A stretch of 28,997 bases of DNA, taken from positions 1 through 28,997 of IMG/VR virus record IMGVR_UViG_3300031772_000205. One strand, written 5' to 3'. Position 1 is the first letter of the stretch, and every line of letters begins with the position of its first letter. This document shows positions 1-9,375 of this stretch, one piece after another. Source of the DNA: a virus. The translations under genes and the position numbers were made by a program. A model generated the notes under the pieces. That model ran no database searches. It saw only the letters and a program-made list of their open reading frames with translations, and was not told where the DNA came from.

Positions 1-524
1 TTACCGGCCGCTGTGGAGGCTAGGTCTGCGCTTTGCTCCGCGCCGGTGTTAGGAACCATCACCAGAGCAGTGGCGGTGGAGTTCACCCCGAGTGCGAAGC
101 CAGCTTGCAAGGGCGGTAGCTCCAGGTCTAGGCCAACGCTTGATACAGGCGCCACGAATGCCCTGGATATAACCTCCTTGTTCTGCTGGCTGAGCATCGT
201 CAAGTAATCCAAGGCCCGTTCGTGCGAAGCAGCCGGGAAAGGATCCCCTTCAACATATTCAGTCTGCTGTTCCTGTGGCACGTTGCGCAGAATGGCTACG
301 GTCTGGGATGCCGTGGGCGCTACGGTGCAAATGATGCTGCCGCCTGTGGGGTTCCCAGCGCCGGTCACGGTGTAGTCCGAGTTGAGCACAAGAATAGTTT
401 CGACGTACGCCTGGGTTCGGGTTACCTTCAGGTGCGTGTCATCCAGGAAGTAGAAAGGCACAGCCAAGGTGGCCACCCCGCTACCAACGTAATCGACTCG
501 GGCTAGTTCGTTCTGGACAGCCAT
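1..524 (-). CDS. Tail fibre protein, N-terminal part (cut by the left window edge)
   Basis: An open frame starts at ATG 524-522 and runs off the left edge with no stop, giving 174 visible residues. A Shine-Dalgarno GGAGA lies 5-6 bases upstream. Residues about 1-125 have the pattern of the virion-attachment domain of T7 gp17-like fibres and podoviral tailspikes: an early FYFLDDTHLKV strand, then YTVTGAGNPTGG, TVAILRNVPQEQQTEY and HERALDYLTMLSQQ, after which a repetitive stalk normally begins. By family knowledge this domain docks the fibre onto the tail, and the missing C-terminal part would bind the host receptor. It follows the internal virion genes, the usual place for the fibre gene. Whether the missing part is a fibre or an enzymatic spike cannot be seen. 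Confidence 0.82.
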   Translation of the reverse strand, partial: MAVQNELARVDYVGSGVATLAVPFYFLDDTHLKVTRTQAYVETILVLNSDYTVTGAGNPTGGSIICTVAPTASQTVAILRNVPQEQQTEYVEGDPFPAASHERALDYLTMLSQQNKEVISRAFVAPVSSVGLDLELPPLQAGFALGVNSTATALVMVPNTGAEQSADLASTAAG

Positions 525-599
525 GTGATTCTCCATCGACTGGCCAGGTTATCCGATGGGGCCTGGGTACGTTAAAAGTGTAGGCTTTACTAGGTGCTT

Positions 600-3500
600 T
601 TACAAGCCGCTGGGTCTGCCTAGTTTGACGTTAATCTCTTGCTGCATCTTGGCAATCGCGGCCCTGCGTTCTTCATCGGTGAGGGCTTTGTATTTGCCGT
701 AGCCGTTGCTGATTTCGAACACGTTCTTGAAGGCAATGCGCTGGAAAGCCTCTGGCATTTTATCCCAGCCAGGAGAGTTGACCATCCGCGTCAGTTGCTG
801 GTGCGCCATCTTGCCTGCCTCTTCGCCGAAGATATCGCGTTGCTCGGGAGTGAGAACGACCTTACCCACGCCTAAGCCCTCGGATCCAAGTTCGATATCC
901 TTGGGCGCCTTGGCCGCGCCCACACCGAGCCGCGCCGCTTCAAGCCGAACCTTGTCGGTGCTCACGTCTTTGGTAGTGACAGGGGAAACGAAGCCAACAC
1001 GATCTGGGCTTTCGATCTTCTCGCCGAAGGGATCACGCTTGGGCATAAGCTCTTGGCGCACGCCGGGGATTCGGTTAATGACGGCTTCCCGAACGCTGGA
1101 AACTTCCCGAGCGTAAGGGTCTAAGAGTCCGGCAGTTTGCGACACGAGGGCGGGGACAAGGCTGCCCGCCAAGCTCTGAGCGTATGCGGGAGCGAAGCGC
1201 TGTGGATCCGAGATAGCGTTCACCAGATTGGTGAAGCCCTGTAGGAACGTCTGATTGGTGACTGAGTTGGCGAATGCGGTTCCGACCATCTTGGGCAGCC
1301 GGTCTGATTCCCCGGCTTCCAGGTGCTGCCACACTTCGGCCATATCGGCGGCCATGCCGAGCAGGGTTCCGATAGGCTGGACACGCTGATAGCTGTACCA
1401 CTTGCCGTCAATCTTCACGCTGTATGGCTGCCATCCTGCGGCCACCTGGATACGCCGCTTGGCCGGATCTGGATCCCCCGAGCCCGAGAGATGGCCCGAG
1501 AGCGCAAGGCTTGTGGCCGCGGTTGAGAGCCCGACGCCTAACGTCATCTCAGCGATAGCCTTTTGTGCTTCCGGGGTCTTCATCCCTTTGGCGAACGCGG
1601 CCCGATACTCCTGAAGGAAGGGCGCGGCAGGGGTAAGCCGAATCATTTCCTTGAAGATGTTGATGGGGGTCATCACGAAAGGGACGGCCCATTCAAGGTG
1701 GTTCGTCTTTACGAACTTGGACACGGACTTGCCGTGCTCTCCGAGTGGAGCCTGGAACGTGAAGCGCGCGCCAGCCTCTTCCACTGCTTTCGCCATGTTG
1801 TTCGGCATGTTCTCAACCGTCTGGGCCACGGCTGTGTTGAACTCATGGGTGCCAGGGTTGAAGCCTTCCTTGACAGCCTTTCGAGACGCAAGCGCATAGG
1901 CTTCGCCACGTTCGGCTGAGGTTCGGGCCAGCACGTCCATGGCTGAGAGCATCCGGAACGGTGTTCGAACGGCATAGCCAAACTTGCCTTCGTTGGCGAT
2001 CATGTGAAGATCGCCCTTCGTGGTGGGCGCATCGTTCAAGAAGGTTTCCCGAACAAGCTTCAAGCTGTCCTTAGCGCCTTCGATGTTGCCCATGATTCGG
2101 GCCAAGGGCTCGGAGAAAGACACTCGGTTTTCAGCCCCGGTCATCGCGCCGATGGTAGCGCCCACCAAGTCCACGACTGGACGCATGGCGGTAAACGTGG
2201 TGTTGCCGATGATATTGGCGATCTGGGTGAAGGGGCCGGAGACTAGGCCAGCCTTGTAGACTTCCATAATCTTCTGCCAGTTCGTGGCTTTGTTGAGCCC
2301 ACGGGAGAACTTGGCCAGGGCATCGGGGGTCTTCATATCCATGGCCATGCGGAGCACCGTATCGATGTTGCCCTTGGAGCCTTCCCAGAGTTGCACCATC
2401 TCAGAGCTTTGGTTAAGCAGGTCGTTCGTTTTCTTCATGTAGTTGAGCGCTCGGCCCACTTCGGCCTTGGCACCGATCGTCTCGCCCTGAACAAGCTGAA
2501 GAATCGTGAGCGCTCTGGCAGCATCGGCCTTCATCTGCGCCGTAGCGTTAGGCCCGGCTTCCTGGAGAATCTTGAGCGCTGCCCCTGCGTCGTTGATAGC
2601 GCCCGCTATCTGGGCGCCCTTCACATGGACCTGAACATCCAGCGGAATCTCGGGCCCGAAGTGTGCCTTGAGCCCTTCCACCAATTCGGTTCGGCTTACG
2701 CCAGTCGCGGAAGCTAGAGCATTGGCCTTGGCTTCCGTTTCGGCCCAAGGAACCGTACCGGCTTTCGCGTCGAACTCTTCCTTGAACACTTCGGACATTC
2801 GCATGGTTAGCTGCTGAAGCGATTCAGGCCCAGTCTGATACCTCATATGAATTTCGTGGGTCTGCTTAACGATTTGATCCGCGCCGAAAGGGTTATCGAT
2901 CACCGCTTGAATCTTCGACCCTGGGAAGGAGTCTACCGCTGCCTGCTTGTAGCTCAGTTCCTCATAGACCTTGGGCAGTCCGGTAGGAGCCGGTTCGCCT
3001 TCGGCCACCTTGGGAGTCTCGGCCTTCAGTTCTTCCATGATCTTCGGTTCGATCAACGAATCCTTGTAGACTTCGGCAGGCGTTTTCCCGGTCTTCTCGT
3101 AAATCTTCTGGAGCTTGGCTTCGATCCTGGCAGCGTTCAGCTTGGTCGCCGCTGCCCCTGCCACCTTCATGCCGCCAATCAGGATGGCCGCATTGGCGAA
3201 GTCTTCAGCTTCAGGCAATCGACCTTGAAGCGCTGCCGGAGCCACGACCATCGTTCCGTATTCGCCTAGCCCTGAAGCCGCTGCCACGATCCGAGCCTCG
3301 CCCCGAGTCATAGCCGTGGCCGCGCCCTTGGTGATGGCGTTGGTGGCCAGTTTGCCTGCTGCCGCGCCCACGCCTGCGGTAGCGCCGCCAACCAAAGCGT
3401 CTTTGCCTGTGGCCTTGAGCACGATGCCCACACGATCCAGAAAGTCGAGCGTGCTTCCGCCCTGCTGGGATTGGTAATACTGCATCAAGCTTTCGCGCAC

Positions 3501-3911
3501 CAGAGTGGGGGCCGCAAACGCCCCGGCTCCACCGCCCACCGCTGCGCCTACCACGTTGCCGATAACCGGAACCGCTGTGCCTGCTGCGCCGCCAGCCGCA
3601 CCACCCACGAATGCGCCCGCGACCATCTCCGGAATTTCAGACACAAGCCCTGCTGCGCTTGAGGTGAGACGCTGTGCCCAGGTGGAATGGTGGGGATCTA
3701 GCACGATGTCTGGTAATTTCCCTCTGCCTATAAGACCTGTGGCCGAGCCCTGCAACCCGGCTTGAACGGCATCGGACAGACCTTTGGCAAACCTTGGGGC
3801 CTTCCCCCGGTAAACCGGAACACGCGATCCTGCGGGCTTCTCGTCATCGAAAACGAAACCGCCGGGTGCTGCGGGGGCCTTCTCGTCATCAAAGATGAAC
3901 GGATCCGGCAT
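600..3911 (-). CDS. Very large internal virion protein (T7 gp16-like position)
   Basis: This 1103-residue protein is the largest in the window and follows the 705-residue core protein, the place of T7 gp16, so it is probably an internal protein ejected with the DNA. Two starts are possible: GTG 3914 overlaps the upstream stop as GTGA, and ATG 3911 overlaps it by one base. ATG lies 6 bases after GGGGG and is preferred. The first 25 residues carry a tandem motif, FIFDDEK then FVFDDEK. Residues about 85-145 are very rich in Gly and Ala (GAFVGGAAGGAAG, GNVVGAAVGGGAGAF), compatible with membrane insertion. The rest looks mostly helical. I see no lytic transglycosylase motif of the kind found in T7 gp16, so the enzymatic function may be absent or elsewhere. 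The role is inferred from position and size. Confidence 0.78.
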   Translation of the reverse strand: MPDPFIFDDEKAPAAPGGFVFDDEKPAGSRVPVYRGKAPRFAKGLSDAVQAGLQGSATGLIGRGKLPDIVLDPHHSTWAQRLTSSAAGLVSEIPEMVAGAFVGGAAGGAAGTAVPVIGNVVGAAVGGGAGAFAAPTLVRESLMQYYQSQQGGSTLDFLDRVGIVLKATGKDALVGGATAGVGAAAGKLATNAITKGAATAMTRGEARIVAAASGLGEYGTMVVAPAALQGRLPEAEDFANAAILIGGMKVAGAAATKLNAARIEAKLQKIYEKTGKTPAEVYKDSLIEPKIMEELKAETPKVAEGEPAPTGLPKVYEELSYKQAAVDSFPGSKIQAVIDNPFGADQIVKQTHEIHMRYQTGPESLQQLTMRMSEVFKEEFDAKAGTVPWAETEAKANALASATGVSRTELVEGLKAHFGPEIPLDVQVHVKGAQIAGAINDAGAALKILQEAGPNATAQMKADAARALTILQLVQGETIGAKAEVGRALNYMKKTNDLLNQSSEMVQLWEGSKGNIDTVLRMAMDMKTPDALAKFSRGLNKATNWQKIMEVYKAGLVSGPFTQIANIIGNTTFTAMRPVVDLVGATIGAMTGAENRVSFSEPLARIMGNIEGAKDSLKLVRETFLNDAPTTKGDLHMIANEGKFGYAVRTPFRMLSAMDVLARTSAERGEAYALASRKAVKEGFNPGTHEFNTAVAQTVENMPNNMAKAVEEAGARFTFQAPLGEHGKSVSKFVKTNHLEWAVPFVMTPINIFKEMIRLTPAAPFLQEYRAAFAKGMKTPEAQKAIAEMTLGVGLSTAATSLALSGHLSGSGDPDPAKRRIQVAAGWQPYSVKIDGKWYSYQRVQPIGTLLGMAADMAEVWQHLEAGESDRLPKMVGTAFANSVTNQTFLQGFTNLVNAISDPQRFAPAYAQSLAGSLVPALVSQTAGLLDPYAREVSSVREAVINRIPGVRQELMPKRDPFGEKIESPDRVGFVSPVTTKDVSTDKVRLEAARLGVGAAKAPKDIELGSEGLGVGKVVLTPEQRDIFGEEAGKMAHQQLTRMVNSPGWDKMPEAFQRIAFKNVFEISNGYGKYKALTDEERRAAIAKMQQEINVKLGRPSGL

Positions 3912-6028
3912 CACTTACCCCCAGTCCAAAACTTGCGTAGCGTCCTGCTCACTTGCTTAGTCACTACCGACTGTGGGCCTGAAGGTGCGGGAGCCGTAGG
4001 AATTACCACCTGGGTAACGTCCGCGCCTTTTGCGCTCCAACTTGCGCTAACCCTCGGGTTTCCGCCTAAGTAAACCTGCGGCCCGTGGCCGAGGCTGTAA
4101 ACCGAACCGACGGTAAGAGCTTCTCCGGTCTGCGGGTGAACGGGCTTAGCGGCTGCCTGTTCGTCGGCTTTGTTCACCGCTTCGACCTGGGCCCCTCCCA
4201 CTTCGTTCATGGCCTGCTTCACGGCGGCTTCAGAACGTGCGTCGGAGAACATGTATTCCTTGGACATGGGGTCCACCAAAGGGCCGTCGGGCTTGCCCGC
4301 TTTCTCATATTCGTACTTCTTAGCCTCGTAGGCATCGTAAACAATGCCTTTGGCTTTCTCCATAATCGGAACACCCTGGATACGATCGAAGCTCGCTATA
4401 CCTCTTTCGATGGTTCTTTCGGCCCCACGGGTCGCCTTCTTGAAAGCAAGCCCGAACGAAGTTGAAGCGTCGTTTTGGATGTAAGCGGCTGCACTCTGAA
4501 GCCATTTGTGGGATTCAGGGGATAGCTTCCCGGCCATCACAGAGTCATTGGCCGCCCGCATATTAGGCGAGTTGTTTTCCCGCGCCTGGCGAACGAAGTC
4601 TTGGTACAACCTTCGGCGTTCGTCCTGGTCATTCAAAGACACGCCCGCTTTCCGGCGCTCTTGATCGGCCATGAAACGCATGTAAACGGCGTACTTGGTG
4701 TCGCCATCCATGGTTTCGTCACTCGCCAGGGCTTTCACGTCCATTCGCCCGAACTTGTTGGCGTTAATAAGCATCTGCATAGCCCGGTTAACCGAAGCGT
4801 CGGAAGACTCTTTCTTCTGCCTCTCAACTTCTTGACGTGTCCACGATTGCATCATCCGGCTGCGTTCCATAGAACGAAGCCCATAGGTGACAGCTTCTTC
4901 TTGCTGGTCGGCAGTAAGCAAGTTGAAGCGCTCGTCTTCCGTTCGCACGGGCTGTGTGCTCGGGGGAACGGGGGTGTTGTTGCTCGGGATCTGCCCCGCA
5001 TTCGCCATGACAGTTTCCACATGGGCTTTGGTTGCTTCAGGAAGGTAGTCTCCCCAGTAGTCGCCACCCATGCCCACGGCAAAGTCCACCAATTCGGTGC
5101 CGCCCTGGTAGGCAGCCACGGCTTTCGCCACGTCGTTGTATTTCACGCTCAAGTTCGCCATGATGCCGCCTTGAGCTTCAGGCGTGTTGTTCGGCAGCGC
5201 ATCGTGCTGGGCCATAAGGACATTGGCCAGAATGTTTTTGCTGGCAGCCACGGCTGCGAACTCTGGAGCCTGGGCCATGGTGGCTTCGGATATCTTGATG
5301 GCGCCACCGGGAACTGAGCGCTTATCCATCACAGATTCGTAGGCTCTCAAATCCTTGAGCACGTTCCCCTTGAACACTACCGGGCTGAATTGGTTCCTAT
5401 CGGCTTGGGCCTTGATGTCCGCCAGCGACGCCACCCGCTGGACTTCCAACTTCATGGCGTCCCTGTGGGCCTGATTCACTTTCCAAAAAATCGTTGTCTT
5501 GTCGTTAAACGTGTCGTCGATCTCGCGGAACGCCGAGTTAACGTCTCTCTTGGCCCTATCCGCAACGGAGGACTTCAGCGTGCCCAGCATGTTCACTGCG
5601 GCTTCGCTGTTTAGCTGAGCCTGCATCGCCATGGCGCGGCCATTGTATTCCGTGGCCATGTTGGCGGCCATGGACTTGAACAGGTTCGCGCCCGTCCGAG
5701 TCTTCACCGATGCCGAGGCATCCTTCGTCCACTTCTCAACGTCGGCCATGACCCTGGGCGCAAACGTATCATCGCCCGGCTGGGCTTCGCGCCTACGTTC
5801 TTCCAGGTTCTTATCCCATTCAGCCCGAGCCTTGGCGAAGGTGACATGCACGTTGGTGGTATCCATGGCGGTATCCGCTGCCTGGATCGCATCACCCATC
5901 TTGTCTACTTGATACCCGAGTCTTTGCGCGGCTTCGCCGATTCCAGCGCCGAAGGCGTCGGGGTTCGCCTGAGTATTTAGCCCTCCTTGGGCGATGACCT
6001 TTTCTTCATAGCCTTGAATCTGGGGCAT
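3911..6028 (-). CDS. Internal virion (core) protein, T7 gp15-like position
   Basis: This 705-residue, mostly helical, charged and glutamine-rich protein sits between the gp14-like and gp16-like genes, as T7 gp15 does. No catalytic motif is recognised. The N-terminus (MPQIQGYEEKVIAQGG) and the following AADTAMDTTNVHVTFAKARAEW stretch suggest long amphipathic helices, as expected for a component of the internal core or ejected periplasmic tube. A moderate site (AAAGGAA) precedes ATG 6028, twelve bases after the stop of the upstream gene. The stop overlaps the next gene, suggesting coupled translation and matched stoichiometry. The gp15 assignment comes from synteny, size and composition; I cannot show sequence homology. 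Confidence 0.75.
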   Translation of the reverse strand: MPQIQGYEEKVIAQGGLNTQANPDAFGAGIGEAAQRLGYQVDKMGDAIQAADTAMDTTNVHVTFAKARAEWDKNLEERRREAQPGDDTFAPRVMADVEKWTKDASASVKTRTGANLFKSMAANMATEYNGRAMAMQAQLNSEAAVNMLGTLKSSVADRAKRDVNSAFREIDDTFNDKTTIFWKVNQAHRDAMKLEVQRVASLADIKAQADRNQFSPVVFKGNVLKDLRAYESVMDKRSVPGGAIKISEATMAQAPEFAAVAASKNILANVLMAQHDALPNNTPEAQGGIMANLSVKYNDVAKAVAAYQGGTELVDFAVGMGGDYWGDYLPEATKAHVETVMANAGQIPSNNTPVPPSTQPVRTEDERFNLLTADQQEEAVTYGLRSMERSRMMQSWTRQEVERQKKESSDASVNRAMQMLINANKFGRMDVKALASDETMDGDTKYAVYMRFMADQERRKAGVSLNDQDERRRLYQDFVRQARENNSPNMRAANDSVMAGKLSPESHKWLQSAAAYIQNDASTSFGLAFKKATRGAERTIERGIASFDRIQGVPIMEKAKGIVYDAYEAKKYEYEKAGKPDGPLVDPMSKEYMFSDARSEAAVKQAMNEVGGAQVEAVNKADEQAAAKPVHPQTGEALTVGSVYSLGHGPQVYLGGNPRVSASWSAKGADVTQVVIPTAPAPSGPQSVVTKQVSRTLRKFWTGGK

Positions 6029-6040
6029 GTTGCTGTTCCT

Positions 6041-6499
6041 TTATCTGCCGAACGAAGGCACCGAACTTCCATAGGCTTGGCCGTAGCCCTTGGCAATCGA
6101 GCCCGCCGCGTCAAAATAGCTCGAAGTCTTGGCGTTGCTGGCACTCATCATGTTGAGCCCAGCTTGATCCGAGAACCCCATGGCCTTCAAGTCGTAGTTG
6201 TATTTGAGCGTGAGCGCATCAAGGGTCGAGTTTCGCACGCTCTCAGCCAAGACATCGGTGGGGGATCCCACGCCAACGTCCACACCAGAGGCACCGAAGG
6301 AAGCAATGGCCGCGCCCATACGTCGCTGCGCATCCCGCGACTGCATCTCGGCAGCCGCTGCCCCTTGAGCCCTGGCGATCTGCGCGTTTTTATCCGCCAC
6401 CTGCGCGTTGTATGTGGCCGAGGCTGCTTGGGCCTGCCCCTGCTGAACTGCCCCTGCTGCGGATATCGCCGCAGCAATCCATGGAATCGCCGCTGCCAT
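6041..6499 (-). CDS. Internal virion protein, T7 gp14-like
   Basis: The 152-residue protein begins with a hydrophobic Ala-rich helix (AAAIPWIAAAISAAGAV), followed by an Ala/Gln-rich helix. Next comes the motif FGASGVDVGVGSPTDVLAES, typical of gp14-like internal virion proteins of podophages, and then a helical C-terminus. T7 gp14 is ejected first and forms a pore in the outer membrane; the hydrophobic N-terminus fits such a role. The start shares one base with the stop of the gp13-like gene (TAATG), so translation is probably coupled. Family assignment is fairly secure from the motif and gene order (gp12, gp13, gp14, large core proteins). Confidence 0.8.
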   Translation of the reverse strand: MAAAIPWIAAAISAAGAVQQGQAQAASATYNAQVADKNAQIARAQGAAAAEMQSRDAQRRMGAAIASFGASGVDVGVGSPTDVLAESVRNSTLDALTLKYNYDLKAMGFSDQAGLNMMSASNAKTSSYFDAAGSIAKGYGQAYGSSVPSFGR

Positions 6500-6924
6500 T
6501 AGCGCACCCTCGCGTAAAGAGCGCTGTCGCCACCGTCAATCCGGTGGGCCTTCATGCACTCAGCTTCTAAGGTGAACCCGAGCATTTTCAGCCAACGGTG
6601 GCCGGGCTCAAATTCGCAAGGGGTATCTGCTTCGATGCGCCGGTAAGGAACGATGTCGAGCATCCGCTTTACTGCCCGGTGCAGAGCCACAAAATGGGCG
6701 CCCGCGTCGATATCGATCATCATCCAGGCCAAGCCACGATCCGCCCAAAGTTCCACCACCCCGCCCACGGCCAGAATCTTTCCGTGGTAAAACGCTGTGA
6801 AGGCAAACTCACCTTCCAATCGGCAAGCGTAATCGGGAGTTATGGCCTGTGTGCTGTACGCCTGGCCCTTCTGAATACGAAGATCCAGAAGATGCGTGGC
6901 GCGATAGGGCACGATGGAAATCAT
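6499..6924 (-). CDS. T7 gp13-like protein, GNAT-fold-like (DUF2833 type)
   Basis: I choose the inner ATG at 6924, which overlaps the stop of the nozzle gene as ATGA, over the upstream ATG at 6972. This gives a 141-residue protein starting MISIVPYRATHLLDL. The pattern resembles the phage gp13/DUF2833 family, with an acetyltransferase-like layout: a central strand FTAFYHGKILAVGGV and a C-terminal HRWLKMLGFTLE resembling the acetyl-CoA-binding end of GNAT folds. In T7, gp13 is needed for virion maturation and its enzymatic activity is unproven. Placement between gp12-like and gp14-like genes matches T7 order. Whether it is an active acetyltransferase cannot be judged from sequence alone. Confidence 0.75.
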   Translation of the reverse strand: MISIVPYRATHLLDLRIQKGQAYSTQAITPDYACRLEGEFAFTAFYHGKILAVGGVVELWADRGLAWMMIDIDAGAHFVALHRAVKRMLDIVPYRRIEADTPCEFEPGHRWLKMLGFTLEAECMKAHRIDGGDSALYARVR

Positions 6925-9374
6925 GTTCGATCCGAAGATTCTAGTTGAACCATGAGCATGGTGATGTTGCAAGGAAGCGGGTCGCTCGTCTCGAAGTATA
7001 ACTGCCCATCCGTGGAAAATGTGCCCTCAACTGTCCAGCGTTTGTCGCCTGTGAACAGAGGCACCGGAGCGTCCATCGGGTCGCCATTGTTCCTGAAGGG
7101 CTCGGGGTAAGTGCTGATACCCGGGGCCGCCGAACCGAGGCTGAGCGTATTGGTCTGGAAAAGCCGGAACACGGATTGAAACAACCGCTTGAGTTTGCCT
7201 TGGGTGGGCCCATCCGTTCCGCCTGATTCAATGCAAAGCGTCTTGGCCCGGCTGGTGTATTTGAGCCCCACTTGGGCTTTGTCAGCGGTTCGGGTTAGGG
7301 CGGCCACACCGGAGGAATCGACTACGACATCAGGGTGGGTAGCGCCATCGGCCAAGATCGAAACCGTCTCGCCCTTCAGCCAGGTCAGGCCGGTGATGGA
7401 AGAGAACGCCGAGCCGGTCTGCACGCCGCTGGAATCAAGGAACACTCCATCTTCCACGGCATCACCATCTTCCCAGGACTTGGCGGAAAATTCGATGGTT
7501 CTACTTATCGCGCCATTGACGTATCGGTTGACGGCCAGCCAAAGCGTGTCGCGGGAAATGTCAGGGCTCGGGATGCAGGCCACGCTCTCAACCAAGGGCG
7601 CCGCAGTTTTCCCAGCGTTCGAATACCCACCCAGGCTGTGGCCGTGCCACGCGACGACTTCTTGATCCTTGTCGTAGGTGACGCCGATCAAGGCGCCGTC
7701 TTTCCTGGCGGCCCAGATGACCTGCTGAGGCGCAAGCTGCACCGTCATTTCCTTGATTCCGCCCTTGGTCAAGTGTTCGCCCACCAAGGAAATGTCGGGC
7801 ACCTGGAACGTGTTGTAGGTGAACTGGTAGAACAGTTCGCGCAGCTTTCGGCCCGTTCGCTGGATGAACATGGTGGCCTTGCCCACGCGCACGGGAGCCG
7901 CTGTGGAAGATCCGTAATTGCTGATCTGCTTGGCGTTTACGTTCGTTGGCGTAATGGCCTGCTGGGCGCTACTGGGCGAGATGATCCACTCGCCGCCTGC
8001 GGTCCCGGCCATCAAGCCCCACTCGTCTGAAGCCAGCCAAAGAATCGAGTTGACCGTTCCAGAGTTGAGGGAGAAAGAAAAGGCGTTGCTGTCCACCACG
8101 GTGCCGTCTTGATTGGTGGGCGAGAAGCCCTCGTAATCAGCCGTAGCCGATGCGTTTACCTGGTTAGGGGTGTTCGCCGCGCCCGCTAAGCAAAGCCGAT
8201 CCTGGTGGAACGTGACGCAACGGGGGTACCCGTCTGCCGCATTCCACAAGCCCAGACGCCAGAAGGTGGTGGTGGAAGCCACCACCCCAGCCGGAGCCGT
8301 AAAGGCAACGCCTGGGGCAGACGTGTAGCCCGACCCTGTGACAGCCACGGTGACAGCCACAACCACGCCGTTATTCAATGTCGCGTAAGCGATGGCGCCC
8401 GCGCCGCCCCCACCAGAGAAGGATACGCTGGGCGGGGCCACACCATAGCCACTGCCGCCATCCGTGACTGAAACGCTGAACACGCTGCCTGCGGAAATGT
8501 TGGCGTCTGCCGTGGCCGTGGAAGGGAGGCCCGTCCCGGTGGGCGGCTGAATTTCCCAAACAACCTGGGTTGGCGCGGTGTAGCCGACGATGATACCCCA
8601 AAGCCACACGCCGCCACATTTTATGCGCAGCAAACGGCCCACGTCATCGGGCCTAAACCCAACGCCGCCGTTTATCCCAACTATCGAACTGGCCACCACG
8701 AAAACGGTTCCGGTGGAAGCCGAAGGCGTTAGCGTGGTGGGGGAAATGTTGATGTTGTTGTATGGCCCGTCCTGAAAAGCTACGTCGCTGATCAGCCACT
8801 TGGTAGCGCTTGCCCGCTGCAATTTTCGGGGTGGGTGGTCTGGGTGCGTGATGAAAAGTGTGTCGGCTGACTGGGCGAAGTTGAGCCCCCACACGTCTGT
8901 ATCGGAATACGTTGTCGGGATATCCAAGATAGCGCCCGGCAGCGGATGCCAATAGGTTACATCGGTGGGCAGGTTCCCTGTAGTAGCAGCGATGCAGTAA
9001 TACTGCGCAGCGCTGTAAGTCACGATGTCGCCGAGAGTGTAGGGCAAAGCGTTGTTGTAGTTGTTCCCGGTGGTAGGGGCCAGCAACTGCCCTTCGTTAA
9101 CGAAAATCCGAATGTAGCCGTTGCCAAACTCTAAGACGTAAGACTGATCGATGCTAAATTCAAACTTCTGGAGCCGTGGCGCGTGGGCCTGATCCTTCAC
9201 CATGGCGGCGTAGCGGGTTCCGGCGCGGCGTGTGAGCCCACCCTGCTGAAGCGGAACGAAGTTCAAGCATTCAGCCAAGCCGTTCTTGTACTTGGCCAGG
9301 TCGTAGCGACCTTGCGCCAACGGCGACCATTCGCCGCCGTTGAAATTGCTCTGAATCCAAGTGGACTTGGCCAC
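6921..9374 (-). CDS. Tail nozzle / tail tubular protein B (T7 gp12-like)
   Basis: The N-terminus has the hallmark of gp12-like proteins: WIQSNFNGGEWSPLAQGR, then YKNGLAECLNFVPLQQGGLTRRAGTRY. The protein has 817 residues, close to T7 gp12. It forms the distal tail nozzle that holds the fibres and closes the DNA channel. Two inserted modules stand out. At about residues 113-144 a YTLGDIVTYSAAQYYC...YWHPL pattern resembles small chitin/carbohydrate-binding modules. At about 295-360 two GSGY...APxVxF units flank a Gly-rich run (SFSGGGGAGAIAY), as in repeated beta-domains of phage adhesins. It starts one base after the stop of tail tube A and ends in an ATGA overlap with gp13. Confidence 0.92.
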   Translation of the reverse strand: MAKSTWIQSNFNGGEWSPLAQGRYDLAKYKNGLAECLNFVPLQQGGLTRRAGTRYAAMVKDQAHAPRLQKFEFSIDQSYVLEFGNGYIRIFVNEGQLLAPTTGNNYNNALPYTLGDIVTYSAAQYYCIAATTGNLPTDVTYWHPLPGAILDIPTTYSDTDVWGLNFAQSADTLFITHPDHPPRKLQRASATKWLISDVAFQDGPYNNINISPTTLTPSASTGTVFVVASSIVGINGGVGFRPDDVGRLLRIKCGGVWLWGIIVGYTAPTQVVWEIQPPTGTGLPSTATADANISAGSVFSVSVTDGGSGYGVAPPSVSFSGGGGAGAIAYATLNNGVVVAVTVAVTGSGYTSAPGVAFTAPAGVVASTTTFWRLGLWNAADGYPRCVTFHQDRLCLAGAANTPNQVNASATADYEGFSPTNQDGTVVDSNAFSFSLNSGTVNSILWLASDEWGLMAGTAGGEWIISPSSAQQAITPTNVNAKQISNYGSSTAAPVRVGKATMFIQRTGRKLRELFYQFTYNTFQVPDISLVGEHLTKGGIKEMTVQLAPQQVIWAARKDGALIGVTYDKDQEVVAWHGHSLGGYSNAGKTAAPLVESVACIPSPDISRDTLWLAVNRYVNGAISRTIEFSAKSWEDGDAVEDGVFLDSSGVQTGSAFSSITGLTWLKGETVSILADGATHPDVVVDSSGVAALTRTADKAQVGLKYTSRAKTLCIESGGTDGPTQGKLKRLFQSVFRLFQTNTLSLGSAAPGISTYPEPFRNNGDPMDAPVPLFTGDKRWTVEGTFSTDGQLYFETSDPLPCNITMLMVQLESSDRT

Positions 9375-9375
9375 G

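Noticed and set aside
600-3911. Peptidoglycan-degrading domain in the largest virion protein
   Set aside because: I looked for lytic transglycosylase or lysozyme motifs and found none that convinced me.
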